In this document: piece by piece, positions 39,139-49,332 of the stretch
Numbering within the stretch: the stretch's first letter is position 1
Layout: the number at the start of each line of letters is the position of its first letter
NCBI GenBank assembly: GCA_019137255.1
Contig: WPDH01000183.1
Span: 113,714-177,713, forward strand
Length of the DNA stretch: 64,000 nt
Direction: 5' to 3'
Source of the DNA: Corinectria fuckeliana
Taxonomy: Eukaryota > Ascomycota > Sordariomycetes > Hypocreales > Nectriaceae
Notes under the pieces: generated by a model
What the model was told of the DNA's origin: nothing
Seen by the model: only the letters and a program-made list of their open reading frames with translations
The model's database searches: none
Translations under genes and position numbers: made by a program

Positions 39139-39351
39139 TATAAAGAACTAGGTCTTATTACGTTACATACCAGACATCACGTGGCAGCATAGTACTACAG
39201 ACCCTAGGCACTATAGGTCTGCACTATGCTGTGACCCTCAGGGAGAAGCCGCTAGGGCTTCTCCCTATAACTACAACTATCCTAATTAATTTAATCCGAC
39301 CTTTCGAGACGATAGCTTCCTTTTTGCCCCTTCGGGTGACCGTATTTCACT
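39139..39351 (+). repeat. Element A right LTR (213 bp)
   Basis: Gapless partner of 16503-16715. Its outer half keeps GC-rich sequence (CCCCTTCGGGTGACC) where the left LTR has T-rich equivalents, so RIP intensity differs between the copies. Confidence 0.9.
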
Positions 39352-39356
39352 GGTGA
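39352..39356. repeat. Target-site duplication of element A, right copy (GGTGA)
   Basis: Matches 16498-16502; lies inside the ARG5,6 reading frame. Confidence 0.92.
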
Positions 39357-40535
39357 CGTTCAGGGTAGCCAGGGTGACGACGGCTTGGTCTCCACCAGCA
39401 GGCAGGACAACGGCCACGCACTGTAGTGCATCATCATAGTAGGCAGTGAAGGGGTTCGCCTTAAGGAAGTCGACGAAGCGGTCGACGGTGGCCTCGGCGT
39501 CCATGCCACCACGGTCTCGGATGAGAGTGGCCTTGAGCTTGTCGAGATCCTTAAAGTCTTCAACAGCGGTGACCTTTTGGACCTTATCGCCGCGGCGGAT
39601 CAAGAGTACCAGCGCCGGAGTCGGTGAACAGCTCTTTTTGCAAATCACTGGGGTGAATAATGGCAACAGAAGAGGTGCGGGGCAGAGTATCGAGCAGCTT
39701 CTTGATCTCCTTGATCTTGAGGCGCGATCCATATCGGCACCAAGGCTGAGCCATCAAGTGATCGAACTCGGCATCCAGATTGATCTGGGAGATGTGCTCG
39801 CCATCGCCATCAAACAGCCCACCCTTCTCAGAGAGGTAGACGACCTTCAATAGCTCGAGAGCACGGGCGCCGACGTCAGCATTGACGTTGAGGAGGCGAC
39901 CGTCATCGGACTCAGCCATTGAAGTCAGGATGGGGACGTAGCCGGTATCAATGGAGTTCTCGATAGCCTCCTTATTGACCTTTGTAATCTTTCCGACGTA
40001 CTGCCACTTGTCCTTGTCGAGGTAGTCGGCCATGAAGGCACCGCTGATGGATCGAGCAGCGACGCCGAGCTCGTCGAGGCGGTCGATCAGCTTGAGGTTC
40101 TCCTTGAGGAAGAGCTTGCGAGCGACACCCAGGGTCTTTGCATCGGTGACTCGAATGCCCTCCTTGAACTCGAGTAGGCGGTTGAGCTGAGGGCCGGCAC
40201 CGTGGACAATGACCGGGTACAGGCCTAGCTCGTTGAGGAAGAGCAAATTGCGGCACAGCTCGTCTAGGTACTTGGAGCATCCAAGGATGGCACCCCGACC
40301 TTGATGACGGCGAACTTCTTGGAGGAGACGGACGTGAAGAGCTTGAGGTACTGCTGTCCCTCACGCTTGCTGCCGATGCTGCTGACGGCCCGGGCGACGA
40401 TCTCGGTAAGCGTTGGGGCACCGGACCTTGGCCGACACAGCTCCCGCGCGGGCGGCGGCGACTCGGGGAGCCGCTCGTCAGGCACCGGCGCGGATGGGCA
40501 CTGGCGCGGATGGCTACGGCGGTGGCGCACAGCAT
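39357..40535 (-). pseudogene. ARG5,6: ARG5,6 pseudogene, 5' part (acetylglutamate kinase domain)
   Basis: Fungal ARG5,6 is a mitochondrial precursor cleaved into N-acetylglutamate kinase and N-acetyl-gamma-glutamyl-phosphate reductase, steps 2 and 3 of ornithine/arginine synthesis. On the minus strand this part reads SSIGSKREGQQYLKLF, SVSSKKFAVIKVG, then LLFLNELGLYPVIVHGAGPQ, FMADYLDKDKWQYVGKI and DSGAGTL, IRRGDKVQK, up to VTLATLN, where element A begins. The frame is broken twice: one base is missing near 40292-40298 (after VIKVG) and one is extra near 39600 (between GAGTL and IRRGD). A start with a basic, Ala-rich leader (MLCATAVAIRASAHPRR, 40535) could be the former mitochondrial presequence, but in another frame. 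With the 3' part at 15926-16502 this is one dead gene; a working copy must exist elsewhere unless the strain needs arginine. Confidence 0.93.
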
Positions 40536-42121
40536 CTTCCTCGGGGGCTACGGGGCCAATTGGCTGCTCGACGGCTGGGCTGATGCGGTGAGAGAGTGGG
40601 AGGGGTTGGTCGAAGGGAGAGTATTCTACGAAAGATCCGGTTGACCCAGTGGCGAGCTAACTCTGGTCTAGCAGTTTTTGCCTGCGACCTACTCTCTCCT
40701 TGCCTATCTTTGCACGTTGTTGAGAAGCCGACTGCGAGACAGGACGACTGGTGCCAGCCGAACGATGAGCATGCCCAGGTGCATGGATGGATTGCATGAT
40801 ATGTCGCATTCAACCCCCACTAGATAGTCCGGCATATTTAGCAAACATAATTTTCTCTCGCGCGCATTTTCTTTTCTTCTTCAAGACGCTCTGTGGCAAA
40901 GGTGGGGGGGCAGACTCTTGAGTGGACATGGATGGGTTTGCGAAACTTTCCAGCTGCACTGCTGATGGGATCCTTTTTGCTGGCATCGACGCCGACGGAG
41001 ACACTAATTCGCACGAACGCGTAGTCTATCTCTTCCCTGCGATCGCTAGACCTTGATGCGAGGCGAGCCGTTACAGTGTCCGCGACGAAACCGCGTGGGA
41101 TGTCTGTCTAAGCTACGGCAAGCCAGTGCAGGAACGGGTGCGGTAGTTGGACTTGTCGTAAACCAACATGGCCTTTTCTCTCCCTCGGCGTTTTGCGAAC
41201 CCCCCTACCCAATCCCATCCATCCGTCCGTCAACCCAGAACCTGGTATCCAAAGCACCGGACGAGAGAGACGTGGTCGGCTATCCCTCCCGAGCTAGGTA
41301 GGTGCAGATCGGGATGAGGCATTGTCAATCAGTTGGCATTATCAATCTCTATCACCCTGCGACATAATCCGGGGCTACCCAGCGCAATGAGTCCACCTCG
41401 GAATGACGCCAGTGCGAGAGACCCATGGCCATGGTAGGCTACGAGACTTCCAAGCCTCCCACAGGCTGGCGAGGAGGGTCACTGATGGACCACGATGCCC
41501 CATGGCGTCTCTTTCGCACCACTTTAGCCATAGCATCCTCGGCCAACGTAGACTTTTGCCGCCCTCGGGACCGGTCCTCGTGCCTTTTCTGGCCAATGTG
41601 TTGTCATGAGAAGAGGCATATATATGTGGCCCGGCATCTGTCCACGTACCGCACCGGCTTACTTAACATAACTGAGGCAGACTGGATCCACGACTACGGC
41701 ATCCCGGTGATCGAAGTCAAAGTCACACCAATCATCAGACGAGGTGACGGACCTGCATCGCCAAGGTAAATCCCCCGTGGATAACCCGCCACCGGCTCAA
41801 AGAAAACAACACTGAAAGGTAAACATCTCAATTATTGGGGGAACGCCTAACCTCAATCATACATGTGGCCCGGTCTGGCATCTCCAGGATCAACGCCGAG
41901 ACTGTATCGTCGACGCCTGGGCCCCAGAGAGCTAAGTGGCCCGCATATCATGACCGGGCCCTACGTGATCAAATTCCACCGTGCTCAAAACAATATTCCG
42001 CTGCAATGATGGCCCATTGCCAAAAGTTCCCAATTCCCATGGTCGTAGCTTTGCCATCTTCGATGTCGTCAAGTCCGAGTGTATCATGAGGACCAAGTTA
42101 CCCAAAACGGCGCGACAGGTT
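40536..42121. other. Intergenic region between ARG5,6 pseudogene and synaptobrevin gene
   Basis: Ordinary GC-balanced sequence with short overlapping open frames on both strands (for example 41053-41301, 41425-41769), none with motifs or codon structure I would support. No RNA gene seen. Confidence 0.55.
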
Positions 42122-42979
42122 TCAGCGAGTAGCAACAACTGCCATTGATGATTAGTACTATTATAACAATTGAGTGGAGGGCAGACGTGGCAACTCACCG
42201 GCTGGGACGATAATGACGACAAGCAAGATGATGATGCCGACAATCAAGCACATCCGCATCTTCATATCTTTCCACCACATCTGCTTGCGAACTCGGTTGG
42301 CTCCACGACGGAATCCCTGGGCAGAGACGGCCAGGTTGTCTGTCTTGTCTTGGAGAGCATCAAGACGCTCGCCACGCTGGGAGACCTTGTTGATGTTGTC
42401 GCGCATCACACCAACGGTGTCGTCAATTTGCTATCAGCAACACGTTAGCACTTGTCGCGGCAAGCTCATCATGCGAAGCTCGATAGGAAAGCGGATGGAT
42501 TGCGAGATGTCCGACGAAGCGACAAAGGGGGCGAAACTGAGCGACATGTGTGACAAAACAGCTGTCATGAGACCCCAAGCTGGTGGCTGCAGATGCTCAC
42601 AGTTGAACAACTCCCTGGCTCTTGGCTGATTGAGCTGTCGCAAAGTAGCTGCGCATCGCTGGGCCAACAAAAGCTCAGTTGAGCCCATTTGCATCGCCTC
42701 ATCAAGCAGCAGCCATCGGTCTCCGTGGGAGCATGCCGTTCTTTTCTTCTCGTTCGCTGACGTCGGGCAACGGCCAAGTGGCGACGTATCGTCATCGCCG
42801 GTCGGGTCTCGCAATCCACAAGCATTTCCATCGCTTGCGTAGCGCGAAAAAGATCAGTATCATCAACTTACAGCCTGCAGCGCCTGCGTCCTCGCGTTAC
42901 CGCCACCCTGCTGTTGTTGCTGGCCACCGGCTTGGCCGCTCGGGATATAAGGGTCATAGGGGGCATCCTGCTCGGGCAT
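42122..42979 (-). CDS. snc1: Synaptobrevin/Snc-type R-SNARE
   Basis: Vesicle SNARE (VAMP family) that pairs with plasma-membrane Qa and Qbc SNAREs in exocytosis at the hyphal tip and cycles by endocytosis. Exons 42979-42872, 42430-42199 and 42138-42122 give 118 residues, the usual Snc1 size. A short Gln/Gly-rich head (1-36) is followed by the SNARE motif (about 37-90) with zero-layer Arg55 in VSQRGERL, a WWKDMKMR juxtamembrane stretch, and one transmembrane anchor (about 96-115, CLIVGIIILLVVIIVPAVV). The first intron is long (441 nt, 42871-42431); the second (42198-42140/39) leaves a 17-nt last exon ending ATR-stop. Without the last splice the tail would read PAGELPRLPSTQLL, unlike the family. 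Splice sites have GTAAGT and GTGAGT donors. Confidence 0.92.
42139..42198 (-). other. snc1: Synaptobrevin intron 2
   Basis: GTGAGT donor, ACTAATC branch, GGCAG acceptor; yields the C-terminal PAVVATR. Confidence 0.75.
42431..42871 (-). other. snc1: Synaptobrevin intron 1 (441 nt)
   Basis: GTAAGTTGATG donor and GCTGATAG acceptor. It joins TQALQA to QIDDTVGVM exactly where the SNARE motif starts. Confidence 0.85.
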
Positions 42980-45481
42980 TTTGGCGGTTGTTTTGGGGGA
43001 GATCGGGGGAAGAAAGTCGGTCGATCCGGCAAATGAAGAAAAACGCGGTTGATGAACGAACGACGGACGGCGCGCTGATTGTATCGATGTGGTTTGCGGG
43101 AGGCGAGGTTGGGTGAGCGATTCTGGGTGATGGAGGTGGGAAGTTGTTTGTGAGACGTTGCGCTGGCCCAGGCGAAACGAGCAGGTCAAAGGGTCCGAGG
43201 TGGGCAGTGAGGCGCTGCACGGGGTGAACGGGGTGACGAGGCACGGAGGGAGCGGGACGGGGGTCCTTGCTGACCTTTGGCCGCTACCTAAAATGCACTA
43301 CAATAAGGGACGGGCCACTGCGCTACAGCGAGGCCTTTCTGATTTTGGTTTTCTTTTTACTTGATTCACTACAGTTGAGGACTGTTTCGTATTCGTATTA
43401 CCGACAAGACCAGGAGCGGGAAGGTTCTTTGAATGATAGGCAGGTTCCGATTGATGTTCCGATTGATGCGACACGGCTTTTGCCTCAGGTGGTGTCGCCT
43501 CCAAACCAGCGGCCAACGGGGTCTGAGGTCCCCGAAATGCGAGGCTGGTGACGCTGACCACGCCTCAGGTGATATTTATCCGGCGACCACTCCGTAGAAG
43601 AGGCTGGAATACGATGAGGCTAGCCCAGTTACGTGGTAGCTAGAGCTTCCCAGCCTCCACCAGCCGCCCTAAGTAGGCCAATCGAGTTGAGCGTAGGCTG
43701 CTTAGCTTCCTCGGCACGGTGGCTGGCGAGATGGTTCCACGTGACCTACATAGCCACCGTGTGTTCGCAGCAGCCACAACGATGACGGAAACTGTGGCTC
43801 GTAAGAGCGCGGCTAGTGAGGTCATCTTACGTAGCTCAGCCTTTCAGTAAATGCCCTTTGACGTGATTCAAACGGCATCTTCGGGTGTCCACTGAACGAT
43901 TGACCCATGGCAAAAAATGTTCCGCCGAGGAACTAAGGTATCGGATTCTCGGATGGGCCTAAGGTCAAGTACCGAGCAAGCCGTAGTTCGAGTCACGCTG
44001 GTGGCAAGGATATCGAGGTTGATTGGGTGACGCTTGGTTGAGTGAATGCATGTGCTACTGTTTGTTCCATGCACCGTATTTTGTTCTTCTTCTCGACATG
44101 AACTCAGATAAAAGGGATGAAAGTGAATCGTGGCTTTGACGACCTCTCGGATCATGTCATTTAAAAAATGGACGGCTGCGTTATGTTTTTCCAGATTTAA
44201 CACAATCGAAGAGTTTGAGGCAAATATACAGATGGCGCAATTTGCACCTTGCTTCCTTGGAGCTCTGCGATGGAGACAGGGTCTTGGTGAGGGCGACCAT
44301 GTTAAGGATGATAATGATGATAATAATGAGTCGTGCTATTTGGGATGCGTCACCCACCCTTCTCTATCATTCCATTCGCTTTAACATAGTCCTAACACCG
44401 CAATACCCAATGCCCAATATCCTAACGCCTAAACTCTACCTTTATTAGTAGCAAAACTATAGGTCAAAAGAGAAGATAAGAAATAGAGAGTAAAGGCTAG
44501 TATAGGCATGCCCGAGTAGATATATCATATAGTCCGAATATCACGACTCGTAATATTTAAACATGGCTTGCCACTCACCCTTCAGTTGTCAGTTCATGGC
44601 GGCAAAATACTGTACTTGGTAGCAATGCGCCGTGGCGAGTGCGATGCTCGGCCGGAAACCCGGTGACCGAGGCGATGCTGCGCTCAAACAGGCTAAACAA
44701 GACGCCCCAGCGCTGCCGAGTGGCCGGCGTGGCCGGTGAAGGGTGACCCTTGGTCGGATAGCTGTCGGATATCATTGTTTCGGTGGGTGCGTGGAGGCGT
44801 CCCAGATGCCAGTAGTGAGAATGCTAGATGACTGGTGCGGGTGGGCATGGGCGGCACCACTTTCCACGGCGAGACGGCGAGACGAGTCTACCGACGTGTC
44901 ATCATAGCAGGTAATAAATCTCCATAATTTTTGGAGTCACTTGGGGGAAGCTGCGGAGTTGTTACTTAAGTAGGTATGTGTTGAATCGGATTCACCCACG
45001 TGCGCCGAAGAGAATGGACTAGATTGGGGGGCAGTATCGTATCTGTACCGCTGATATGTACCGCTGATATGATGTTGAAGGAGCTGGCGGGTCGACATTC
45101 TGTTGGTCGGGCATGAGGTGAGGACGTCCGGGCGAGGTGAAAGGTGTTGAAACTTGATCGGAAGCCCCGCTCCGACCGGGATTGGGGGTGGTGGAGGGGT
45201 GGAATTGTGGGTGGATTGGCGTCAAGGCCGAAAGCAGGAGTGACGAACGAGGGGGAGGCTCGGTCATCCATCCGCGGGCATCCCAACCAAACACTTTTTG
45301 GCTCAGGCATTCCCGAGTCTTTTTCCCCCTCCTCTTCTTTTCATCTCCTTCTCCTCCTTCCATCTCTCCCACCATCCCGCATTGCTGTTCTGTCTCTTGG
45401 ATTCACGTCTTTGAGATCTTGCTCACCAAAAACCACTACAAAACCACCACCAAAACCACCATCATACCATCCTTAGCAATC
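42980..45481. other. Intergenic region between divergent synaptobrevin and transaldolase genes
   Basis: Holds both promoters. The last 150 bases before the transaldolase ATG are CT-rich with repeated AACCACCACC words, a typical strong-expression fungal leader. The middle (about 43800-44600) contains a modest AT-rich patch near 44390-44560. No gene supportable. Confidence 0.6.
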
Positions 45482-47058
45482 ATGTCCACCTCTCTGGACC
45501 AGCTCAAGGCGACCGGCACTGTACGTCACCCCACCACCCACTGCCCCTCCAAACCCAAACACCCAGAGCTGTGATGCGAGATACATGCTTCCCGAGCTTG
45601 AACACTCGACGATTGCCGAGACACGTAATCCCAGCTGTTTGGTGGAGTTGCGCTCCTCGAGCCTTTCCGGCTCTCGCCTCGCGCCCACGCGCCGGCTCAC
45701 TTACTCATCCCCATCCCGACGACTCCGATCATCAGAATTACTTACTGACCGCTCGCCTTTTCGCGATTTATAGGTCGTTGTGTCTGACTCCGGTAATTTC
45801 CGCACCTCCCTTCTCATTCATCTCGCATTGCTAACAGTCGTACACAGGTGACTTTACTTGTTAGTCCAGCCCATTTCTCCCCAACTCGCACCGTCATCGT
45901 CATGTTGCGATCTTTCGACGGCATTGTCGCACAGCCAATACCGCGTGGCAGCACTACCCCCCGCCATGACGACCCCTGAGCGCGACATTTGAAATTGGAA
46001 GCTTACAATATACCACAGCCATTGGCAAGTACAAGCCTCAGGATGCCACCACCAACCCCTCCCTCATCCTCGCTGCCTCCAAGAAGCCCGAGTACGCCAA
46101 GTTGATCGATGTTGCCGTCGACTACGCCAAGAAGCAGGGTGGCGACCTTGAGAAGCAGACCGATATCGCCCTCGACCGTCTCTTGGTCGAGTTCGGCAAG
46201 GAGATCCTCGCTATCATTCCCGGCAAGGTCTCCACCGAGGTCGATGCTGCTTTCTCCTTCGATACTAAGGCTTCCGTCAGCAAGGCTCTCCGCATCATTG
46301 ACGTAGGTTAATCTATACTCTTGAGGCTGCGTTCACAAAAAACAATGATACTTACGCCTCACGATAGCTTTACAAGGACCTGGATATCCCCAAGGAGCGC
46401 GTCCTCATCAAGGTTGCCGCCACCTGGGAGGGTATCAAGGCTGCCGAGATTCTCCAGCGCGACCACGGAATTAACACCAACCTGACCCTTATGTTCTCCC
46501 CTGTCCAGGCCATTGGTGCCGCCGAGGCCGGTGCCTTCCTCATCTCTCCCTTCGTCGGCCGCATCCTTGACTGGTTCAAGGCCTCGACCAAGAAGGATTA
46601 CTCCAAGGAGGAGGACCCCGGTGTCTCTTCTGTTAAGGCCATCTACAACTACTACAAGAAGTTCGGCTACAAGACTATTGTCATGGGAGCCTCTTTCCGC
46701 AATATTGGCGAGATCACTGAGCTTGCTGGCTGCGACTACTTGACCATCTCCGTAAGTCGTCTAGACTGCCTGCGCCGAATCTTCGTGGAAAACCCGCGAA
46801 CCATGTTACTGACTCTCCCAACAGCCCAACTTGCTTGAGGAGCTCATGAACTCCACCGAGGCCGTCCCCCAGAAGCTCAACGCCTCCGCGGCTTCCTCTC
46901 TGAACCTTGAGAAGAAGAGCTACATCAACGACGAGGCCAAGTTCCGATTCGACTTCAACGAGGACCAGATGGCTGTCGAGAAGCTGCGCGAGGGTATCAG
47001 CAAGTTTGCTGCCGACGCCGTGACTCTCAAGGACATCATCAAGCAGAAGCTTGCTTAA
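45482..47058 (+). CDS. TAL1: Transaldolase
   Basis: Cytosolic class I transaldolase of the non-oxidative pentose phosphate pathway; moves a dihydroxyacetone unit from sedoheptulose-7-phosphate to glyceraldehyde-3-phosphate through a Lys Schiff base. Exons 45482-45520, 45774-45792, 45848-45859, 46019-46302, 46368-46751 and 46825-47058 give 323 residues, the family's standard length. Motifs: VVSDSGDF (Asp18), QDATTNPSLIL, active-site Lys133 in VLIKVAATWEGI, NLTLMFSPVQA, ISPFVGRILDW and GASFRNIGEI. Exons 2 and 3 are only 19 and 12 nt; both are required to write VVVSDSGDFTSIGKY. GC-rich third positions and the pyrimidine-rich leader point to high expression. Confidence 0.97.
45848..45859 (+). other. 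TAL1: 12-nt microexon of transaldolase
   Basis: GTGACTTTACTT sits between ACACAG and GTTAGT, and supplies the GDFTS bridge (residues 20-24 with split codons on both sides). Skipping it deletes four residues next to the active-site Asp18 region without shifting frame. Confidence 0.85.
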
Positions 47059-49332
47059 TTTAATTACCGGGTCTAATGTGCTTATGAATTAGTAACGAAA
47101 AAAAAGTAAAATAAGGGCATCGTCAATATTTAAGACCAATACGAACAGAACCAATCTTGGACAATGTGACTGGCCTAACAATTACACTAATGCATGCCAC
47201 GAAGTTGGCAATCGCTAAGCTGCTATATGAGTTTAAACGCCGAACGGCTATACACTTAAAGGCTTCATTGTTATTGCCACTCTGCCAGCTCAGTTCTACT
47301 TCTTGACAAAAAATTGCCGTGTCTCTCTTGCATCGACCCGTGAAGCTCATCTTTGGCATCGCTGTTTTATACACAGCTTTGTTCTTGCGTCTAAGTGGAG
47401 CCAAGACCCGGTGCTGCAGCACATAGGTAAAGCCTCAACTCAACAAAGCTGCCGTGAACTATGGCTTAAACATGGTGTTAATCGATAGGCCGCTCGTTGG
47501 GTTCCTTTTTGAGTTCAACGTTGACTGGGATGCTGCGACGTCGCCTCGCCCCATCAATTCAATGTCTGGGGCCAGATCTGTTGCGGACTCTGATTTACTA
47601 CGCCGACCTTATTTCGTAGACTACACTGGGTTTTTTTTGCCCTCATTTTTTGTCTCTCGACCGGGAATGCCAGGATATTTGCTCAGAACATCATCATGCT
47701 TGGCACGAATACGAGTGCCCTCGAGCAGACCATCAGAGAGAGATGCACATAACCGTCTTTTTAAGTTGGGCCCAACGTGGTGGAACAGGGGCCCACGTTC
47801 CATGCGGCTCGGCGCCGAAAACCGAGAATGAGTAATAACACAAGCCAGGGCGGGCAGGCAAACAAACAAACAAACAAGGAGAAGAGGTTCTTCAATCCCT
47901 ACCTACCTGCTACTACTATGTACCTACGTCACAGCAATAAGCTCAGCTGGATAGTGCGGAGCTGCAAATTTCGCATGGGTGTTTATAGCGGCAATTTAAG
48001 TACCCAACCAAACTTGCCATAAGGTACCTAGTCGGCAAGCTTGTCAGGCCATGTCGTCGTCCATCCCTCGTCTGAGTTGTCTCTGCCAAGTTCCTCATCC
48101 TATTATGTACGTCTAAAAAGAGCGGGTCCATCCTTAGCTGTGTGCATGAGCTGTGTTGGTATCCCCTTGCTTCCTTGGTCTCGGCTAGCCCATTTGCACA
48201 AAGTACATGGACTAGGTACTTACTATGTAGCCCTTCAGGCCGCCTCTCGTGTAACTTATCCTTTGACCCTCTGGGAGGCTTCTGTCTTTGGGACATGGGG
48301 GAAGATCAACCACTTGACTAGACTCGGTTAGCACAGATGCACCTCGGCGAGCAAGCTTGTCCCGTCTGGGCGTCTGGGCGTCTGGGCAGCTTTCTAGCCC
48401 GTATCGGCTGCCGGACCTCGTGTTTGCTTTCATCTCCGGAGAGCCAAGACGCCGAGGGGCCCGGCGGGAATGATGGGGAAATGGGTGCAGCTGAGCCGTC
48501 AGCGTCTTGGTACAGTGCTGTCAGTACATATTTGCTTACGGAGTACTTGGGTCTAGAAATTGATTAGCTGCTGCTTTCAAGTTTCGCATGCCAGCTCCAT
48601 TGTATGTAATGGGCCTGAATCAACCCTTGTCGGAACAGCTCCACGATTGGCGTCATGCTTTCAGAACCTGCAATGCGGAACGATGCAGGTAGGTAGGTAT
48701 ACCTCCGTAGTCGGACGGTACCTTACTCAGGCACAGGACCAGGACACGGCATGGCTAGCCTGCAGATGGCGTCCCACTGGACGTTGCGCTTGGGGGAAAG
48801 GGAAAGGGGGGGGAGGGGGGGCTTGCAAACCGGTAAAACGGGCTGGATGTAAGTGGATGCGCACTGGCAGTCTAAAGCAATAATAAGAAAGTAAGCTTGG
48901 ATGTAGCTTTTTAGCTTTGCAGCCTGTTGGACGGCGTGAGATGGGATGGGGATAGACCGACGGGATAATACCTAGACGAGGCTCAACAACACGAACCGTC
49001 CCCGATTCTGCCCACACGCACGCACACACACCTCACCACCTCACCTAACTCTCCATCGCTCCCATCACTCCCATCGTGGGACTGTACTTTTGGCTCCTGC
49101 CGCCTCTTCTCCCCTCCCCTCGTCTCCTCTCCTTCGGCTTCCTCTCGTCTCCTCTTCTCAATCCCGTTACTTCACCTTCACGCCGGCGACTCCTCCGACC
49201 CGTCTCTTCCGCCTGCGCTCCCGCTTGCCACCTCGCTTACCACCTCGCCGCCTCAGCCGCTCGTTCCTCCCCATGTCGCCCAACACTCCTCGCTGTCGCT
49301 GAGCACGTCGTCGCCCAGGCCCAACCGTCGCC
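47059..49332. other. Intergenic region between transaldolase and GH76 gene
   Basis: About 2.3 kb without a supportable gene. Visible low-complexity items are (AAAC)n at about 47858-47877, three tandem GTCTGGGC units at about 48366-48390, G-rich tracts at about 48794-48825, and several GTAGGTAGGTA / GGTACCTA words. The last 300 bases before the GH76 ATG are C/T-rich leader sequence. Confidence 0.55.

Larger units (their letters stand above)
16503..39351 (+). mobile_element. Element A: Ty1/copia LTR retrotransposon, RIP-degraded, carrying nested elements B and C
   Basis: Bounded by two 213-bp LTRs (16503-16715, 39139-39351) and a GGTGA duplication. Without nested elements it is about 5.7 kb, normal for copia. 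The + frames, reading through TAG/TAA stops, show a gag/zinc-knuckle region (about 17500-18560), a protease-like DFSSNYYITNNLK (about 18590-18640, normal DSGASxHITN), GAG-preintegrase LAYISYNN (about 19010), and integrase HFNNS.KFNS (about 19370) ending in SYYYK.VGFYKYSN. Integrase upstream of the RT region is the copia order. Element B interrupts the integrase tail at 19860; the frame resumes at 37011 (LVNK). The region 37011-39138 should be RT/RNase H but is too mutated for me to place the active site. A polypurine tract lies at 39131-39138. No intact ORF remains. Confidence 0.88.

Noticed and set aside
41053..41769. Several 70-115 codon open frames between ARG5,6 and the SNARE gene
   Set aside because: Overlapping on both strands with no family resemblance; expected by chance in GC-balanced DNA.
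43980..44010. GTTCGAGTC resembling a tRNA B box
   Set aside because: The stem halves do not pair and no acceptor stem is present.
45144..45574. Open frames of 110-130 codons upstream of transaldolase
   Set aside because: They cover the promoter, leader and first exon of transaldolase in other frames; they read as low-complexity Ser/Pro/Thr from a CT-rich leader.
48366..48390. Three tandem GTCTGGGC units, considered as a CRISPR-like or minisatellite array
   Set aside because: Only three 8-bp units without spacers; simple low-complexity repeat.
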